NCBI GenBank assembly: GCA_032164295.1
Contig: JAJHTX010000003.1
Span: 1,240,001-1,304,000 of the forward strand
Length of the DNA stretch: 64,000 bases
Source of the DNA: Inonotus obliquus
Taxonomy: Eukaryota > Basidiomycota > Agaricomycetes > Hymenochaetales > Hymenochaetaceae
Reading direction: 5' to 3'
In this document: positions 49,550 through 61,442 of the stretch, in pieces
How positions within the stretch are numbered: the first letter of the stretch is position 1
Layout: every line of letters starts with the position of its first letter
Notes under the pieces: model-generated
What the model was told of the DNA's origin: nothing
Database searches by the model: none
The model's input: only the letters and a program-made list of their open reading frames with translations
Position numbers and translations under genes: made by a program

Positions 49550-52500
49550 CCAGAGGCGGAATAAGGTGTGCTCGTGGATTCAAACTGGACTTCCTGGAAG
49601 AAAAATGGGAACGAAGCGAAGAATAGTATACTGAGTATCCGAATAACTCATTGTCCTTTTATATCGAAACATATTTCACTCCGCCGAAGCGGTTTTAAAA
49701 ATCCTTTATTATTCGGAGCGAGAGAGATCATTGTCAGTTAATCTAATAATAGAGGACAGATGCGGCCAGCGGACTGCCTACCGAGACATGCACAGCGCCC
49801 TGAGCAAACCATTTCGAGAACTGAACTGCATCTGATCATGCGTGAGTTACGAGAACCTTGATGCTAATTGAGGGTATACCACGCCGCTCCTTGCTTCCGT
49901 TCTAAAGTAAATCAAGAATTCCACAGAAATTCCAGAGATACATAAGAGGAGATTGCGCTACCGGTGGCGCATTTCCACCCGGAATATCTTGAGACGGGAA
50001 GGGCAAAAAAACAAGGCTTTAGTGCTATTGGAAATTCTAGGTCCACAAGGAGTCACTGATAGGAGCTGTGCCATAGCAAAAGGAATCATGGAAGAGAGAC
50101 ACGCTCGATTTTGCAATGTCGCGGAAAATCCAGTATTGTGCGCAACCGAACAGCTTTGGTTCTATTGAGGGCGTTGTTTGGATGAGAGACTTCACATAGA
50201 ATTTCCTAAAGACAATGACTCGGGAGCTTCATGAGAGACATGAGAGAGGAGGCAATGAAACAGAGAGGCGACGGGACGGGGGGAAGACGAATAAATCTGT
50301 TTATGTAATCATCAGGAGCGTTTCCTCTTATGGGAATACTTAATATGGAAAGACTTAATATCCGGCAGCCTTTTTTCGAGACGACTATCCGGCAGCCTTG
50401 TATAGGCGCGTAGCATGCCATAGTACATCGGGACCACATCAGAGAAGTTTCCGAGAATTAGCCTACGAGAAATGGGAGTTCAAGGGGGCGCACTAAAGCC
50501 CACAGGGGCCGGCAGTTGATGCGGTTGCACGGATGCCGCTGAATTCACTTCTCAGGTCCTCAGGAACAGAAGAATGGTGTTGCGATGCATACAGTGTCCT
50601 CGGTCATACTACCCTAAGTGGATGTGGATGTACGCATGAGGTAAATTGCAGCCGTCCGATTGCGCGCCAACTGAAGAGTTTATTGACCAGATGCATGGTG
50701 AAATATTACAGTTGATGCTACGCAAGCGTACAACTTCAAAGTTAATTGGATCATTGCGATAGAGATAAAGTGACTTGCCCTTCGGGATAGAGGAGAACCT
50801 AAGACGGTAACGAAAACGAGACTGTTTTGCGGTGAGCTCACACGATCTGTCGGAACAGCCGCGCAGAAGTTCGGAGTCTAATACTGAGGCAAAGTTGCCA
50901 TCAACCCATACAATTTCACAATCTAGAGATGATGACAGTTCTAATATACATCCGAAGCGATCCAGTTCAATTGACGGACGTTCCTGGAACATTTGCGGAT
51001 GGTGTACTGATAACAGCTCAAATGATGTCGAGACTCAACTACGCATAATATCCGAGTTGTTACGACGTATGCAGATGGTGCGGCTTGACTCTTCCGTTGG
51101 TAAGCTCTTCGATACAAGGACGTCTGACTCGAGCCGGGTACACATTTCCACTCCCTTTCACGAGTTGCTTCGTCGATTACGCTCCCATAGTACATTTATC
51201 ATACGTGTGATATTAGGAAGCCCACTCGCAGTTGGAAGCCCGAGTATGTCGGACTGCGACGCGTACTGTCGTGCAACTTGTCAGCATATTATTCGAAGAC
51301 TGGGATCATCTCCTAAACGTACGTGCATTGTTTTTCTCTGCCTCCGGTTCCTGGCAGATCTCACTCATTTGGAGTGCAGAAGCGGCGTATGAACTCGGGA
51401 GACACCAGGATAGCCTGGGGAGTTTCTTTTGAGTAAGCTCGGCCTATAAAATTAACCTCTAGCCATGGCGAAGGACTGGCTGGAAGGCAATCATATATAG
51501 TAGTAAACCTTGCCCTTTCGAACGTTAATCAGAGCGAGGAAGAGAATCTCATTTCCCGAATTTTCTATTTTCGAAGCCGTCGCCATCAATGGTTTGTTAA
51601 TCTCGTGAGGACCAAGAGCGGATCTTACAGAAAGGGACCTATGCAGATGCGCCGAGTAGCACGAATGCTATTCAAGAAGAGGACAGCGGATGATATTTCA
51701 TACTCCAAGCAAATTCAACGAATTCACGATAGCCATTAGTAGGTAGGAACGAAGCATACCACAGGAGAGGTGCCTGATCATTCTGCGGCCGCGGAGCATT
51801 CCGCGACTGTGGATATCGGCGTGAACCATCGGAGCCGCTACAGATGAGGTGGTCAGTTCAATGATGCATCAGTTACCAAGGTGCTGTTTCATTTCACTCA
51901 TCTGTGGGTGTATAAGAAACACCTGTCCGGCGGTAAATTTGCGGGATCCGCGAAGGCGAGCATAATGATCGTGGAAATATCTGATAGATCTGGTAGATAC
52001 CGGTCAGATCGACCAAGACGACAATATCCTGAGGTGATGCTTCGGTGCGGAGGGACACTTTGCTAACGTGTTGTCGCTGACGGCATCACGATACTCTCAT
52101 ACTCAACTGAAGTGTACCTTGTGTACCATATGGCGAGCCTCGACCTCATCAAGTTGCGGCATTCAGGAGCGGACTTACAAGGGGACGGAAGTTCATGACA
52201 CGCATCCGTCAACTTAATGCTACGTCGATCCAGCACCAGTATTACAGCGAGCAGGCTCCTATTGCAATGCACACTGTGTGGAGCAGGGCACAGAGGCAAG
52301 TCCTTTTGACTGTGCAGCCCATTGAAGGCAAGGGGAAGGGAAGATTATTTGTGCTCACTCTTCCATTCGTTGAGAAGCGCAAGTCAGGGTCGGCAACGGA
52401 GAGCCGAATGTTTGCATTAGGGAATAACGCGAATCGTATAGGTGAAGTGCTTCCCACAGAGGTTCGCTAACACATTGCGAATGGAGAAAGAGTGGATACT

Positions 52501-55500
52501 GTCCAACACGGCGATTGCGAGTGGACACGGCAAACCGGATACTCTCCTTGCGGCAGCGACCGTCGAAGCTATATCGAGCCCACCATGAGAGGTTTTTGTA
52601 TTTTCGATTTTGCGCGCGATTAGAACAAAATAGAAACGCGTTGGTACTCTGTATTGGATGACGTGGACGTGCAAGTTGGCCAACTTGGCACAACATTGAA
52701 GGATCGTTTCGCCTTCACGCTTACAGATTCAATCTTTTTCAGCGCACAGTCAGCGGACGCGGTTTGCAAACAAATATAGAGAGATGCACGAAATTCCACG
52801 CACTATTATTATGTAGTACACCCTACAAGACATCAAACTAGCCGCATATCATCAACGTGTTGCATGGACAGAAAAGCGACTGGCGCGGTTGTCGCGAATG
52901 GCCAAGCTAGCACTATGGCCGATAAGGAGCCTGCCGCCGCAGGTGCGGTGGGCATGAACGAGTCAGCAATGTCACTCGTACACGTGACCGAGTCACGTCG
53001 AGCGTGAGCAATTTGAGGCTCCGCGCTAATATAATGATCCTCTCGTATCCAGTCACAGTGGACCCTTTCAACGACGATGAATCAAAGTTTTCATAAGACA
53101 AATACAAAAATATTAGGGAATCAAGCAATGCCACGAACTTTCTATTGTTCATCTGAAATGGTCAAAAACCTGTGATGTCTCTGAGCATCGTCCAGAATGC
53201 TTCACGAAAATCAAGGGATAACAATTCAGTCTTCTTGGGAACAATAAAAAAACAGCTGATCAAGCTTTCTGGCTTTACCGATTCTATTCTGGAAAGTTGA
53301 CATACTGGATGATTGAACAACGTTCATCTGATTCTGAATCATCTCTCCAAGACAACCTGTCACATCTGCACGTGCTGTGACAGTCATCATCAGCACTGCC
53401 TTCACTTTCCAACCATCCTTCATCTTAAAGACACTCAGCAAATGTGCCTTTTTGGACCCCTGGATAAAGCGATACGTGGACATGGATTCTACTTCGAAGC
53501 AGATAATAGGTCACAATACGTGGGATTATTGTGTTAGTATTGGCTGTCACTGGCTGAACCAGACGTGTGAGTACAATGGCGGTTTATATGTGCGTTTCGA
53601 AGTCTGACAAGGTGCGACAAGCCATCTTCACTAATGATGCCACGCTGAAATCATATTATCCATATACTCAAAAGATATAAGAAAAGCAAGTACACTATCT
53701 CAGAAGTAGAGCCCGTCTCATTCACCCAAATCATGCTTGCATGGGACTGGATGTTCTGCAATCGATGTGATAATTGGAGCGGTTATCTAAATCTGACCGC
53801 AAGTTTACTTGGCTTTTAGAATCGCGCGTAATTTGCTACTGCGCAGAACGGAAGCGATGTATACTTTGTTATCACACTCCCGTCCGCAAGAATGGACTCA
53901 TTGACGGAGCTAGGACAGAAACGCACACGGTCTGTGCACGTCACGCTTTCTTTCTTCATCAATTGCATCCCCTCTGATGATTGTTGCCATATTCCTATCA
54001 GCTCGATGACTAGTTCGAGCCCGGTTTCTCTCAACGACCATTGCGATGCGTTCGAGCTCCATGGGAAACATTCTCTGAGGATTCCCCCACCCCCTTAAGA
54101 AAGATGCTCCATGGCGGAGAAAAGTCTACTTCGACAACCTTTCTAATGCGGTCCAAGTTAACAGGACATCAGGAGCGTCTGAGAGAACGGTCAGCTCCAC
54201 CTCATTCTCCAACACTTTTCGTGTTTCTCGGAAGAACTGACATCCGTAATTTGCGCGAAATCGTTCGACTCACGCTCCTATCAGCTTCAAGAGATTAAAA
54301 AGAGTTTGAAGTACGTTGCTTCCGCTTGCAAGTTCTGAATGAGCTGGAGAAACTGATTAGATGCGCTCGGTGCTTCATGTTTGTAAATGGCGTGTTCGTT
54401 CATCCTCGAACGAAGCCAAACTTTTCTACCCGCTAGGAGAAAAGGGGCGACGACCAACGAGCTTACCCCCCTGGGATTCAGCGTCGAATCCTGCAGATGA
54501 GGCGCTCCTTCAATTTTCACCATCACCACCCTATCCTTCCATTTTCCTCCTCCTGAGGGAACTGATTCTGCCTTGAACTGAAACGCTTGCCATGAAGTAC
54601 CCCCGGCATGGTTTCCCGGAATGGCAATTAAACGAACCGCATCACCCGGGAAACACACGCTTATGGACCTGGTCGGTAGGCAGCATTCATCGCTAAACAG
54701 GGGATGACTGCGGATATCCACACGTGTCCTTATGTTTCCGAGCATCTGGATAAGGACGACTTCCCTGGGTTTTGGAAGATGCTCTGGTCAGGTACAGCGA
54801 AGAATGCAGGAGGTATCTAAGACGATGAGCACGTTCCGAACATCGAAGATCGTAAGAATCTTTCACACATCGATCCACTTGTCAGGGAGTTTCTGTTGCA
54901 CCAATGGATACACACATGACGAATTCGATAATCCTCCCAATTAACATCGTCTTCCATTAATACAACTCTCTATCTTGGCATACGGAAGGAATACTGCTCT
55001 CAGTGCTTCGATCGCCATGTACCAGGGAGTGAAGCGCGGCAGTATATCTTTTTACTGCGCAAAGTCGCACGGTAAGGTTGTCGATCCTATTTTGTTTCTC
55101 ACCCCCCGGAACTATCGTTCATTTATTCTTTCGCGCCGAATGAAAGAATAGCGGAGAATGAGAAAGAGAGAAAGTTCTGTGCGCAGATTCTCCTGCTGTG
55201 TCAATCGCGCACGTGATGAATTGAATCAAAAATAGAATGATATCTTAATTGATAAATATTAATGGTACGGTGTTACCATATTTGATGCTTGAAGAACTCC
55301 AATTTGAGCCATCTTTGAAAACTCCCGTATATCCATGAGGAGAAATGGGTTCACCGTGAAGAACATGAAAGAGCTTTATCTGATTATCTGATCATTCAGT
55401 GAGCGGAGGAAAACAAAAGGCCTAGGCCTAGGCACAATGGGTATCTCGGTTAACTTGTAGTTGGGTTGACTCATAGTCATCGTATGCTGTGCTCCTGATC

Positions 55501-56015
55501 TGACTCGGCCTGCAACGGTGATCCAGGCATAAAGGGATCAAACTCGAATAACGCTCCAAGTGTCACTTTGATGAACAATGGTCAAAATTTCAAATGTTTC
55601 GAGAATGGAAAACCTTTCTTTTGTTATTGCAAAGATGGCCTCTAGTTTGAGGGATTCATTCCCTGGAGGAAAAGCTATTGTTACAAAACTACAAAGCACC
55701 AAAACAAAAATGGAAAGCAGAGCAAGTCGACAGCGATTTGAATAAAGTAAAAAGTCCTTGAGAGTAGTGTACAATAAGGGAATAAGAGAAAGATGCAAGA
55801 AACGAAGCGGGTAGGTCAGGTGGAGTTACCGTCGGACTATTGTTAGCCCGACGTTACTAGTTTAAAGAAATAGCCGAATGCGCGAAAGCAAAGAAATATT
55901 GCAAAGAAACATGGCATGAATATGGGGGTCTGTAAAGGTTGGGACAGACCAAGATTGTTTGCAAGAAAGGCAGGAACGAAAGGGCAACAAAGGGACTCAA
56001 CACAAGGGTCAATCA
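49550..56015. other. 6.5-kb gene-poor region
   Basis: No gene could be supported. The longest frames are 50832-51392 (+, 186 codons), 50609-50992 (-, overlapping it) and 54287-54745 (-, 152 codons from an ATG). None has a domain, signal peptide or convincing intron pattern. The minus-strand frame at 54287-54745 looks the most protein-like. A short tandem CCTAGGCCTAGG occurs near 55422. The first 200 bp are laccase upstream sequence. Confidence 0.4.
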
Positions 56016-57110
56016 TCATCTAGTAGCAGGCTCATCCAAACGGTTGCGGGTAGCTAACGAGCCACCTGTCCAAGCTTCGTTTCCGTCAGACGTCCTCAAC
56101 GCGCCGCCGGTCAACCCTGGGTTCTTTTCCAAGCTCGAAGAAATTTCGCTTTCCTGAGAATCGGAGGATGGGTAGCTACGGATCACCCAAACCGGCTCCT
56201 TTACTTGACTCCATGTCCACGCCGCTGCGGCTTCAAGAGTAAATGGACTCAACTCGCGCGTACCACGGCGTCGAGAACGACGGTAGTAATCTTCCATCAT
56301 CATGTCTGGTTCCGGACGAAGGGGTAATGCCGGAGGGGGAGGGGGAGATGGCGTTGCGAGTAGTGGAGATGAACGTGATCGAGGGGAAGAGGGCGATGGC
56401 GGTTCGGTCGCCCCGTCAGACGTCTCATCTTTGACGTAGTCAGGAACCGGCACAATCTCGACCGTTGAAGGAGGCTCAATATTAGCCCCCTTTGCGCGAA
56501 GACGAATTGTGAGTCCCGTCCGTTTCTCAACAGGCTCCTCAGCATTCCTTGACGGTTTTATGCGATTTTTCTGCGAGGCTCGGTTAGCGAAAAGGGTATC
56601 AAGAAGAAAGGGAGGAGGGACGCACGCGTTCAGTTGCACGCATGACGCGCTGTTCTCGTGCGGCGGGAGCACGACGCGAGCACCGTTCGATGTGCTTATT
56701 CCAATGAAACGCGTCGTACGCGCTCTTCGTCGACAACTTGATCTGCTGCTTACACAACCGGCAAACAACAAGCTCTGGACCTCGAACATCTGCATGTGGA
56801 TGGGATCGTAACTTCTGCTCCCGCAACGCTGCACGTGCAGAATGAGCATTCGCGCGACTCTCGGCTCTACAAGAAACGAGTTCTAGTCAATATGACTGGC
56901 ACGCAGGTCAAAAGGGGTATCTTACGAGTTAGTGCCGGCCTCTGTACTGAGAACAATAGGGTCAGGGTGGGAAAAAGGGAAAACAGATAGGGGGGAAGGA
57001 GGAGGATGGACGTACGCGTTCGAAGGCCCCATTGACGATTTTGTCGGAGCCATTGCTTCACTCACTGACTTCCTTCTGACGCTAATTGGCGAGTCAGCAA
57101 CCGTATCCAT
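56016..57110 (-). CDS. Protein with one CxxC...H...C zinc-finger-like module, Pro/Ser-rich tail
   Basis: Exon 1 starts at ATG 57110 (MDTVADSPISVRRKSVSEAM) and ends before a GTACGT donor near 57016. Exon 2 (about 56869-56632) includes HADVRGPELVVCRLCKQQIK and KSAYDAFHWNKHIERC. Exon 3 (from about 56572) runs KNRIKPSRNAEEPVEKR to the stop and holds a proline-rich stretch (TPSPPPPPALPLRPEPD) and Ser-rich ends. The module C-x2-C-x(6-8)-L-S-x4-Y-x3-W-x2-H-x3-C is likely a small zinc-binding fold. The same module appears three times in the next gene. The proteins may be nuclear or nucleic-acid binding, but this is inference. I recognise no named family. Confidence 0.68.
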
Positions 57111-57957
57111 GTCCCCAAGGTTCGCCACAGCGGAAACAAATCATTCGCGGGAGGGGGAAGAAGGGGGGAAGGGACTCTAGGTATGGCGGTGCCGGCGCAG
57201 ATCCAGTACGGTCAGAATAGTAGACTCGCCTTGAAACGAACCTTGTCGATTTTCCGCTAGCTAAAGCTTTCTGTTCGGAGGGGGGATAAAGATCAGCTCC
57301 GGCGGTTCTACAAGGGGAGATGAGCGAGATGGGTCGGGGGGAAGTGAGAAGAGGGAAGCGGAGAAAGAAAGGCACGACTCGCTCTTATAAGGGCCTCGAT
57401 TAGCCGAGCCATACCTCTCCGTGCCTATGTCTTTTTTCGGTCGATAATAAAAACGTACGCACGTAGTCTACTCGTTGTGTTCGTGGCCAGCGTCTAGGCT
57501 TTGTCTGTTGCCTGCGGCAGGTTCAAAATTTAGCGCTGCATGCCCGCGCGGGGGACAACAAGAAAGTGCTATGGGGGGGGAACTCACAGTAGCTGGGATT
57601 GAGAAGAGTATAAAGGGGTATCTGGGTGCATCTGATACCTTTTAATGCTTTATATACTGAGCCTGTGCGAATTCTTTAGAAGCGGGGCGAGGGGGAAAGG
57701 GGAGTCCAATTCAACTCGTGCACTTGGGCCCCAAAGAAGCCATCGCTGCTCTGCCGGTCTTGCCGGTTTTAATATTCACCTAACGATTCTCGACCCGCAT
57801 GTAAACACAAGTATTCTATTCCAATACCGTATTCACTAAACTACACTACACTACCTTGATTGTACTGCTTTGTATTCTGGTCTGCTAATGTATACGCAGG
57901 CTCGACAAGAGCGGAAAGAAACCTTGACCCCCGGGGGCAAATCTGATTTCATGTACG
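57111..57957. other. Intergenic between the two zinc-finger-like genes
   Basis: Upstream region of the 56016-57110 gene and 3' flank of the next gene. G- and C-rich tracts occur at 57567-57575 and nearby. No other gene seen. Confidence 0.45.
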
Positions 57958-59422
57958 TTACTCGTCCATTTTAGACGCTACCCCCCGGCCCGCGCCGAGC
58001 CCTTCTGCAAAACCCCTCTTGAACGTCTCCCATGGCAGCTTCAACCAACTCCATGGCCCTGAGGACTTCAGGTCTGGGGCACTATAAGACGACGTGCGTG
58101 CGCGTACTGCTTTGGTATCTTCCTCAGCTTCGTCGTCTTCCCGCGCACGCTTCTGGCCTACAGAGGTGGATGCGATGCCATTCGCCGCGGACGTATCTGG
58201 TGCAACGCAAGTTTGATCGGTCGATGCTCGAGAAACTTTATCTGATGCTAAAGAAGCAATCGATACTGTAGACACCGGTTTTGATCCACTCTCGCGAACT
58301 GACTCAGCAGTAGTCAGACTGGACACAATAATCAACAAGATCGCCAGTCAGGGAACGGACAGAGAAAACTCACCCCGGGCAGGCTGCTTTGTGCGCTAGC
58401 CAATTGTCCAGTTGATACGGTACAGCATCGCTTAATGTTACGTTGACGGAGCAGGCTTTGCACGTTACCCTTGACGCGGTAAAGTCACGCGCCTGAGAGT
58501 CATTCACAAGCTGAAGTTTCCTCTCCGCTTCCCGAACGCGACTACTTGGCACGCCCCCCATGAAGGTTGCCTTGGAATCAGCTTCAGTCCGCCTATGCAC
58601 ACGTTCAGTGTGAGACAACCAGTTCTTCAGCTGGTATGCTGTGCGGCTCGAGAGTTTGACCCATTTCGCGCACACCGAACAGAATACTGAGTCGGAGCGA
58701 ACCTCCCCGGCCAGTTCATCCTCCTCCAGCGCTTTCTGCCGTTCTGACGATGAAAGGTAACGGCAAGCTATAGAGGTACCAGTCGCTTCGGACGCAGAGA
58801 CAGAGGGGGCTACTGATGACGCATCATCTTCTTCCGCCCCGCTGGCAACATGTATGCCCTCCTGACCCGAACTGTGGCGCGGTCTTCTGGTGCAAGGATT
58901 CCTGAATATTCCATCCGTGAGTACGAATGAGATAGGTAAAGGAAAAAGGAAGGAACAGCGTACCCTGACGTGCAGGCTTTCTTATGTAGCTTCCACGGCC
59001 CAAGAGCATAACTCTGCGTGCTGCTTAATTTGAGCCACTTATCACAACAGCGACACCGCACACGGTGTGGTTCCAATTCCGCCACATCCGAGTGTGACTC
59101 CAAGTATGCGCGTCGCTCTGCCTCTGTAGTTCGTGCCGAACGCGTTGTGCCCTCTCTATCAGACATATCAGAGGTTGGGCGGTGATGCGCCGCGTTTCCT
59201 GCATTAGTGGGCCCTTTCCTTGGTTACGACAATGTCGGCTTCAGAGTACCGGTGGCAACCGAGGGGAAGACGTACATACTTTGAGACAAGCGAAATGGAT
59301 GAACCGATTGCCGATGTTGGTTTAGCGGTCTTCCTCGGAGTCTGAGGAGAGTTGCCTTTGGTACGGGGTTCAGGACCTGGAAGACTGGGTAGCAAGCTTA
59401 GATCAGAATTTGCATCCAACAT
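57958..59422 (-). CDS. Protein with three CxxC...W-x2-H-x3-C zinc-finger-like modules
   Basis: The start MLDANSDLSLLPSLPGPEPR at 59422 is followed by an intron, then GNAAHHRPTSDMSDREG. Module 1 is RCRCCDKWLKLSS...Y...WKLHKKAC (about 58980-59065). Module 2 is FCSVCAKWVKLSS...Y...WLSHTERVH, where the last Cys is replaced. Module 3 is TCKACSVNVTLSD...Y...WLAHKAAC (about 58380-58465). The tail from about 58320 contains KRAREDDEAEEDTKAVRAR, a possible nuclear signal, and WSWLKLPWETFKRGFAEG. It shares the module with the gene at 56016-57110 in the same orientation, so the two are probably related by old duplication. Function unknown; zinc binding and a nuclear role are inferred. Confidence 0.7.
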
Positions 59423-60124
59423 AGCGAGGAAGGGGATTAGAAATGCCCCGCTACGAACTCTAGTGGATCCACAAGTTTGCGATGCGTCTAGAACCAATCG
59501 ACATGGCATGCATGAGTCTCATTGATAAACGTTAAGCTGTGAGCGGATCTAGACGCTCACATTCTCCTTTCCCTTGTACTCTGAAGCATCAATCTGTTCC
59601 TCTTCCCTTCCAGAGGCCTCTGATTCTCTAATTCACGTTAGTCAGACACCCAAATGGCAAGTTTGTGCAGCTATAAATTATGTAACTTACTGCAGAGTAT
59701 CGTCCTTCAAACTGGATCTCCTCTTCATGAAAACAATCTATGCTTAGAACACATGCACCTCGTCCATTAGCCCAACGTCCTTACTTACCTTCTTTCCAGC
59801 ATAAGTCTTCACCGTTCGTCTGCGAATGCATTAGGACCTCATCAATTTTAAGGCCACAATAGCTGATAGAGCCTAGACGGTACCTTTCTGAGGACATTGA
59901 GGCCAGATTCCACAGCTTCAGGATACAGATGCGTTCCTCGTGTGTTTGTAGGATTAAAGATGCACGATTACGAGTAGAAGTTGAGAGTCAAGCAAGGCGA
60001 CGCGCCTATGTTGTTGGCACGCGTCGCGGGTTTCTCACGGAGATCGGATGCCTCCAAAAGGCAATATTTAGCCGCGCAGACAAAGGGACAAGAAAACGAG
60101 GCCGACGACGTAGACTAAGTGCTA
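59423..60124. other. Possible small spliced gene (minus strand, about 59549-59897)
   Basis: On the minus strand short open segments lie between good splice signals. They are MSSER (ATG 59897), TNGEDLCWKE (near 59810), DCFHEEEIQFEGRYSA (59700-59745) and a Glu-rich ESEASGREEEQIDASEYKG ending at a stop near 59550. They could be exons of a small acidic protein or 5' exons of the neighbouring zinc-finger gene. I could not find one set of joins that keeps the frame throughout. Confidence 0.3.
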
Positions 60125-60493
60125 CTGTATACGTCCGTACGGGTGCAACCAGACGGGGTGCGTTACAGCAACGCAATGGCCAACCAAGGCAGAGTTGCAC
60201 GTTACACGTCCTGTTCTAGGCAACCAGGCAACAACGGGACACGCATTGAACCGTTAAAATTACGATATAATTTTTACTTTCTGCTGTATTACTATTAGAC
60301 TTGGCTTTGCTGTAAGGGGAAGGTCAACTTGCCTATTTTGGACAAATAGCTTTTGTTTTTGGTGCTTTTCTAAGTTTTTTTAGTAATATATACCCTGTAA
60401 CGCGGCAACCTGGACCCCACGTTACACGTTACACCAAGCAACCCAACCAAGGCAGCGTTACCGTTACAGTTGCACCCGTACAGACGTATACAG
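60125..60493. mobile_element. TA-flanked inverted-repeat element, family 1, copy 2
   Basis: A 369-bp element with the same inverted ends (CTGTATACGTCCGTACGGGT...CGTATACAG), TA flanks (60123-60124 and 60494-60495) and interior as 8809-9179. The two copies differ by scattered substitutions and small indels along their whole length. The copy has no coding capacity. Confidence 0.82.
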
Positions 60494-60495
60494 TA

Positions 60496-61442
60496 TTGTA
60501 TGAACGAGCAACGACAACGCATTACGACGAAGTGTACATGCTCGCTAAGAAGAACGCAGAACCAAAGGACACGCATTTTTTCATCGACGAACAACATACT
60601 TCTCGTACTTGCCCGCCCAACCACTCGGGTTCACGACCACCATCTGGCCAGACGACCCGTCGCATATTTTGTACGAGAACAGGTCGCAACAGGTCTAAAG
60701 GTTATAGTTTCCGTGGCGAGTCTGTGCATGTGCGAGGAATGTGCTCTACGACTGTATAGGTCGCCGACTCCAACTCTCAACCCAATAACACACGATTCCG
60801 ACCTAGTCAGTCCTTCGTGAACAAGAGCTCTCCGTGATATACCAAGAAGCTTGCGGCCTATCGCCGCGATTCGGTGCCGGAAATAAAAGAGAAAACAGCG
60901 AAATGTACGGGCAGAGGGACTAAGGGGAAACCACATACGTTGAGAATTCTTTGGTACACGCCATCAATAGAATATCGAAACCCGTCGTCCTTGTAAGTCG
61001 GACCAGTGAGTCGCTACTTTGATCGTGCGTCTCAACACCTGATTAAACCCTTCACAAGCAAGTTGGCTAGCACGCGCTCACCCTGCCACACTTCGATGAT
61101 GAGTAAAACCCGTGTTATCACGGCAAGTACTAGTGCGGTGTAAGGTGGCATCAGAATGCATTGGCTACTAGAGAGTCGCTCAAGCACCATGAGAATTGGG
61201 CTACATGCGATACCTTTATCAGACTAGGAGCGCCATGTCAATGGACCAACTATCGATTATCCACAGGGGCAAGCGTGGTTGTCCGAGACGGGAACGGCGC
61301 TTTGTGTGGGTACATAAGTGAACCCCACAGTTTACGCCCGCTGACATAGGTTACAGGCTGTTCTTCCGCAACTACTTGACTCCACCTCTTCGAAGTCGCC
61401 TCTGTCGTCCCACTGCTATCTTACCTCGTGCATGTGGAGAAT
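60496..61442. other. Intergenic, no gene recognised
   Basis: Frames of 60-115 codons on both strands overlap and show no domain. The right end is the upstream region of the membrane-protein gene. Confidence 0.4.

Noticed and set aside
50832..51392. 186-codon frame on the plus strand
   Set aside because: No domain, no signal, composition rich in Ser/Arg as in random sequence, and an overlapping frame of 127 codons on the other strand; not enough to call a gene.
54287..54745. 152-codon frame on the minus strand beginning with ATG
   Set aside because: Somewhat protein-like but without a recognisable family, neighbouring exons or repeats; kept only in the description of the gene-poor region.
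61428..61442. GTG as the start of the multi-spanning membrane protein
   Set aside because: Eukaryotic translation would use the ATG 15 nt downstream, which also gives a clean signal-peptide start.
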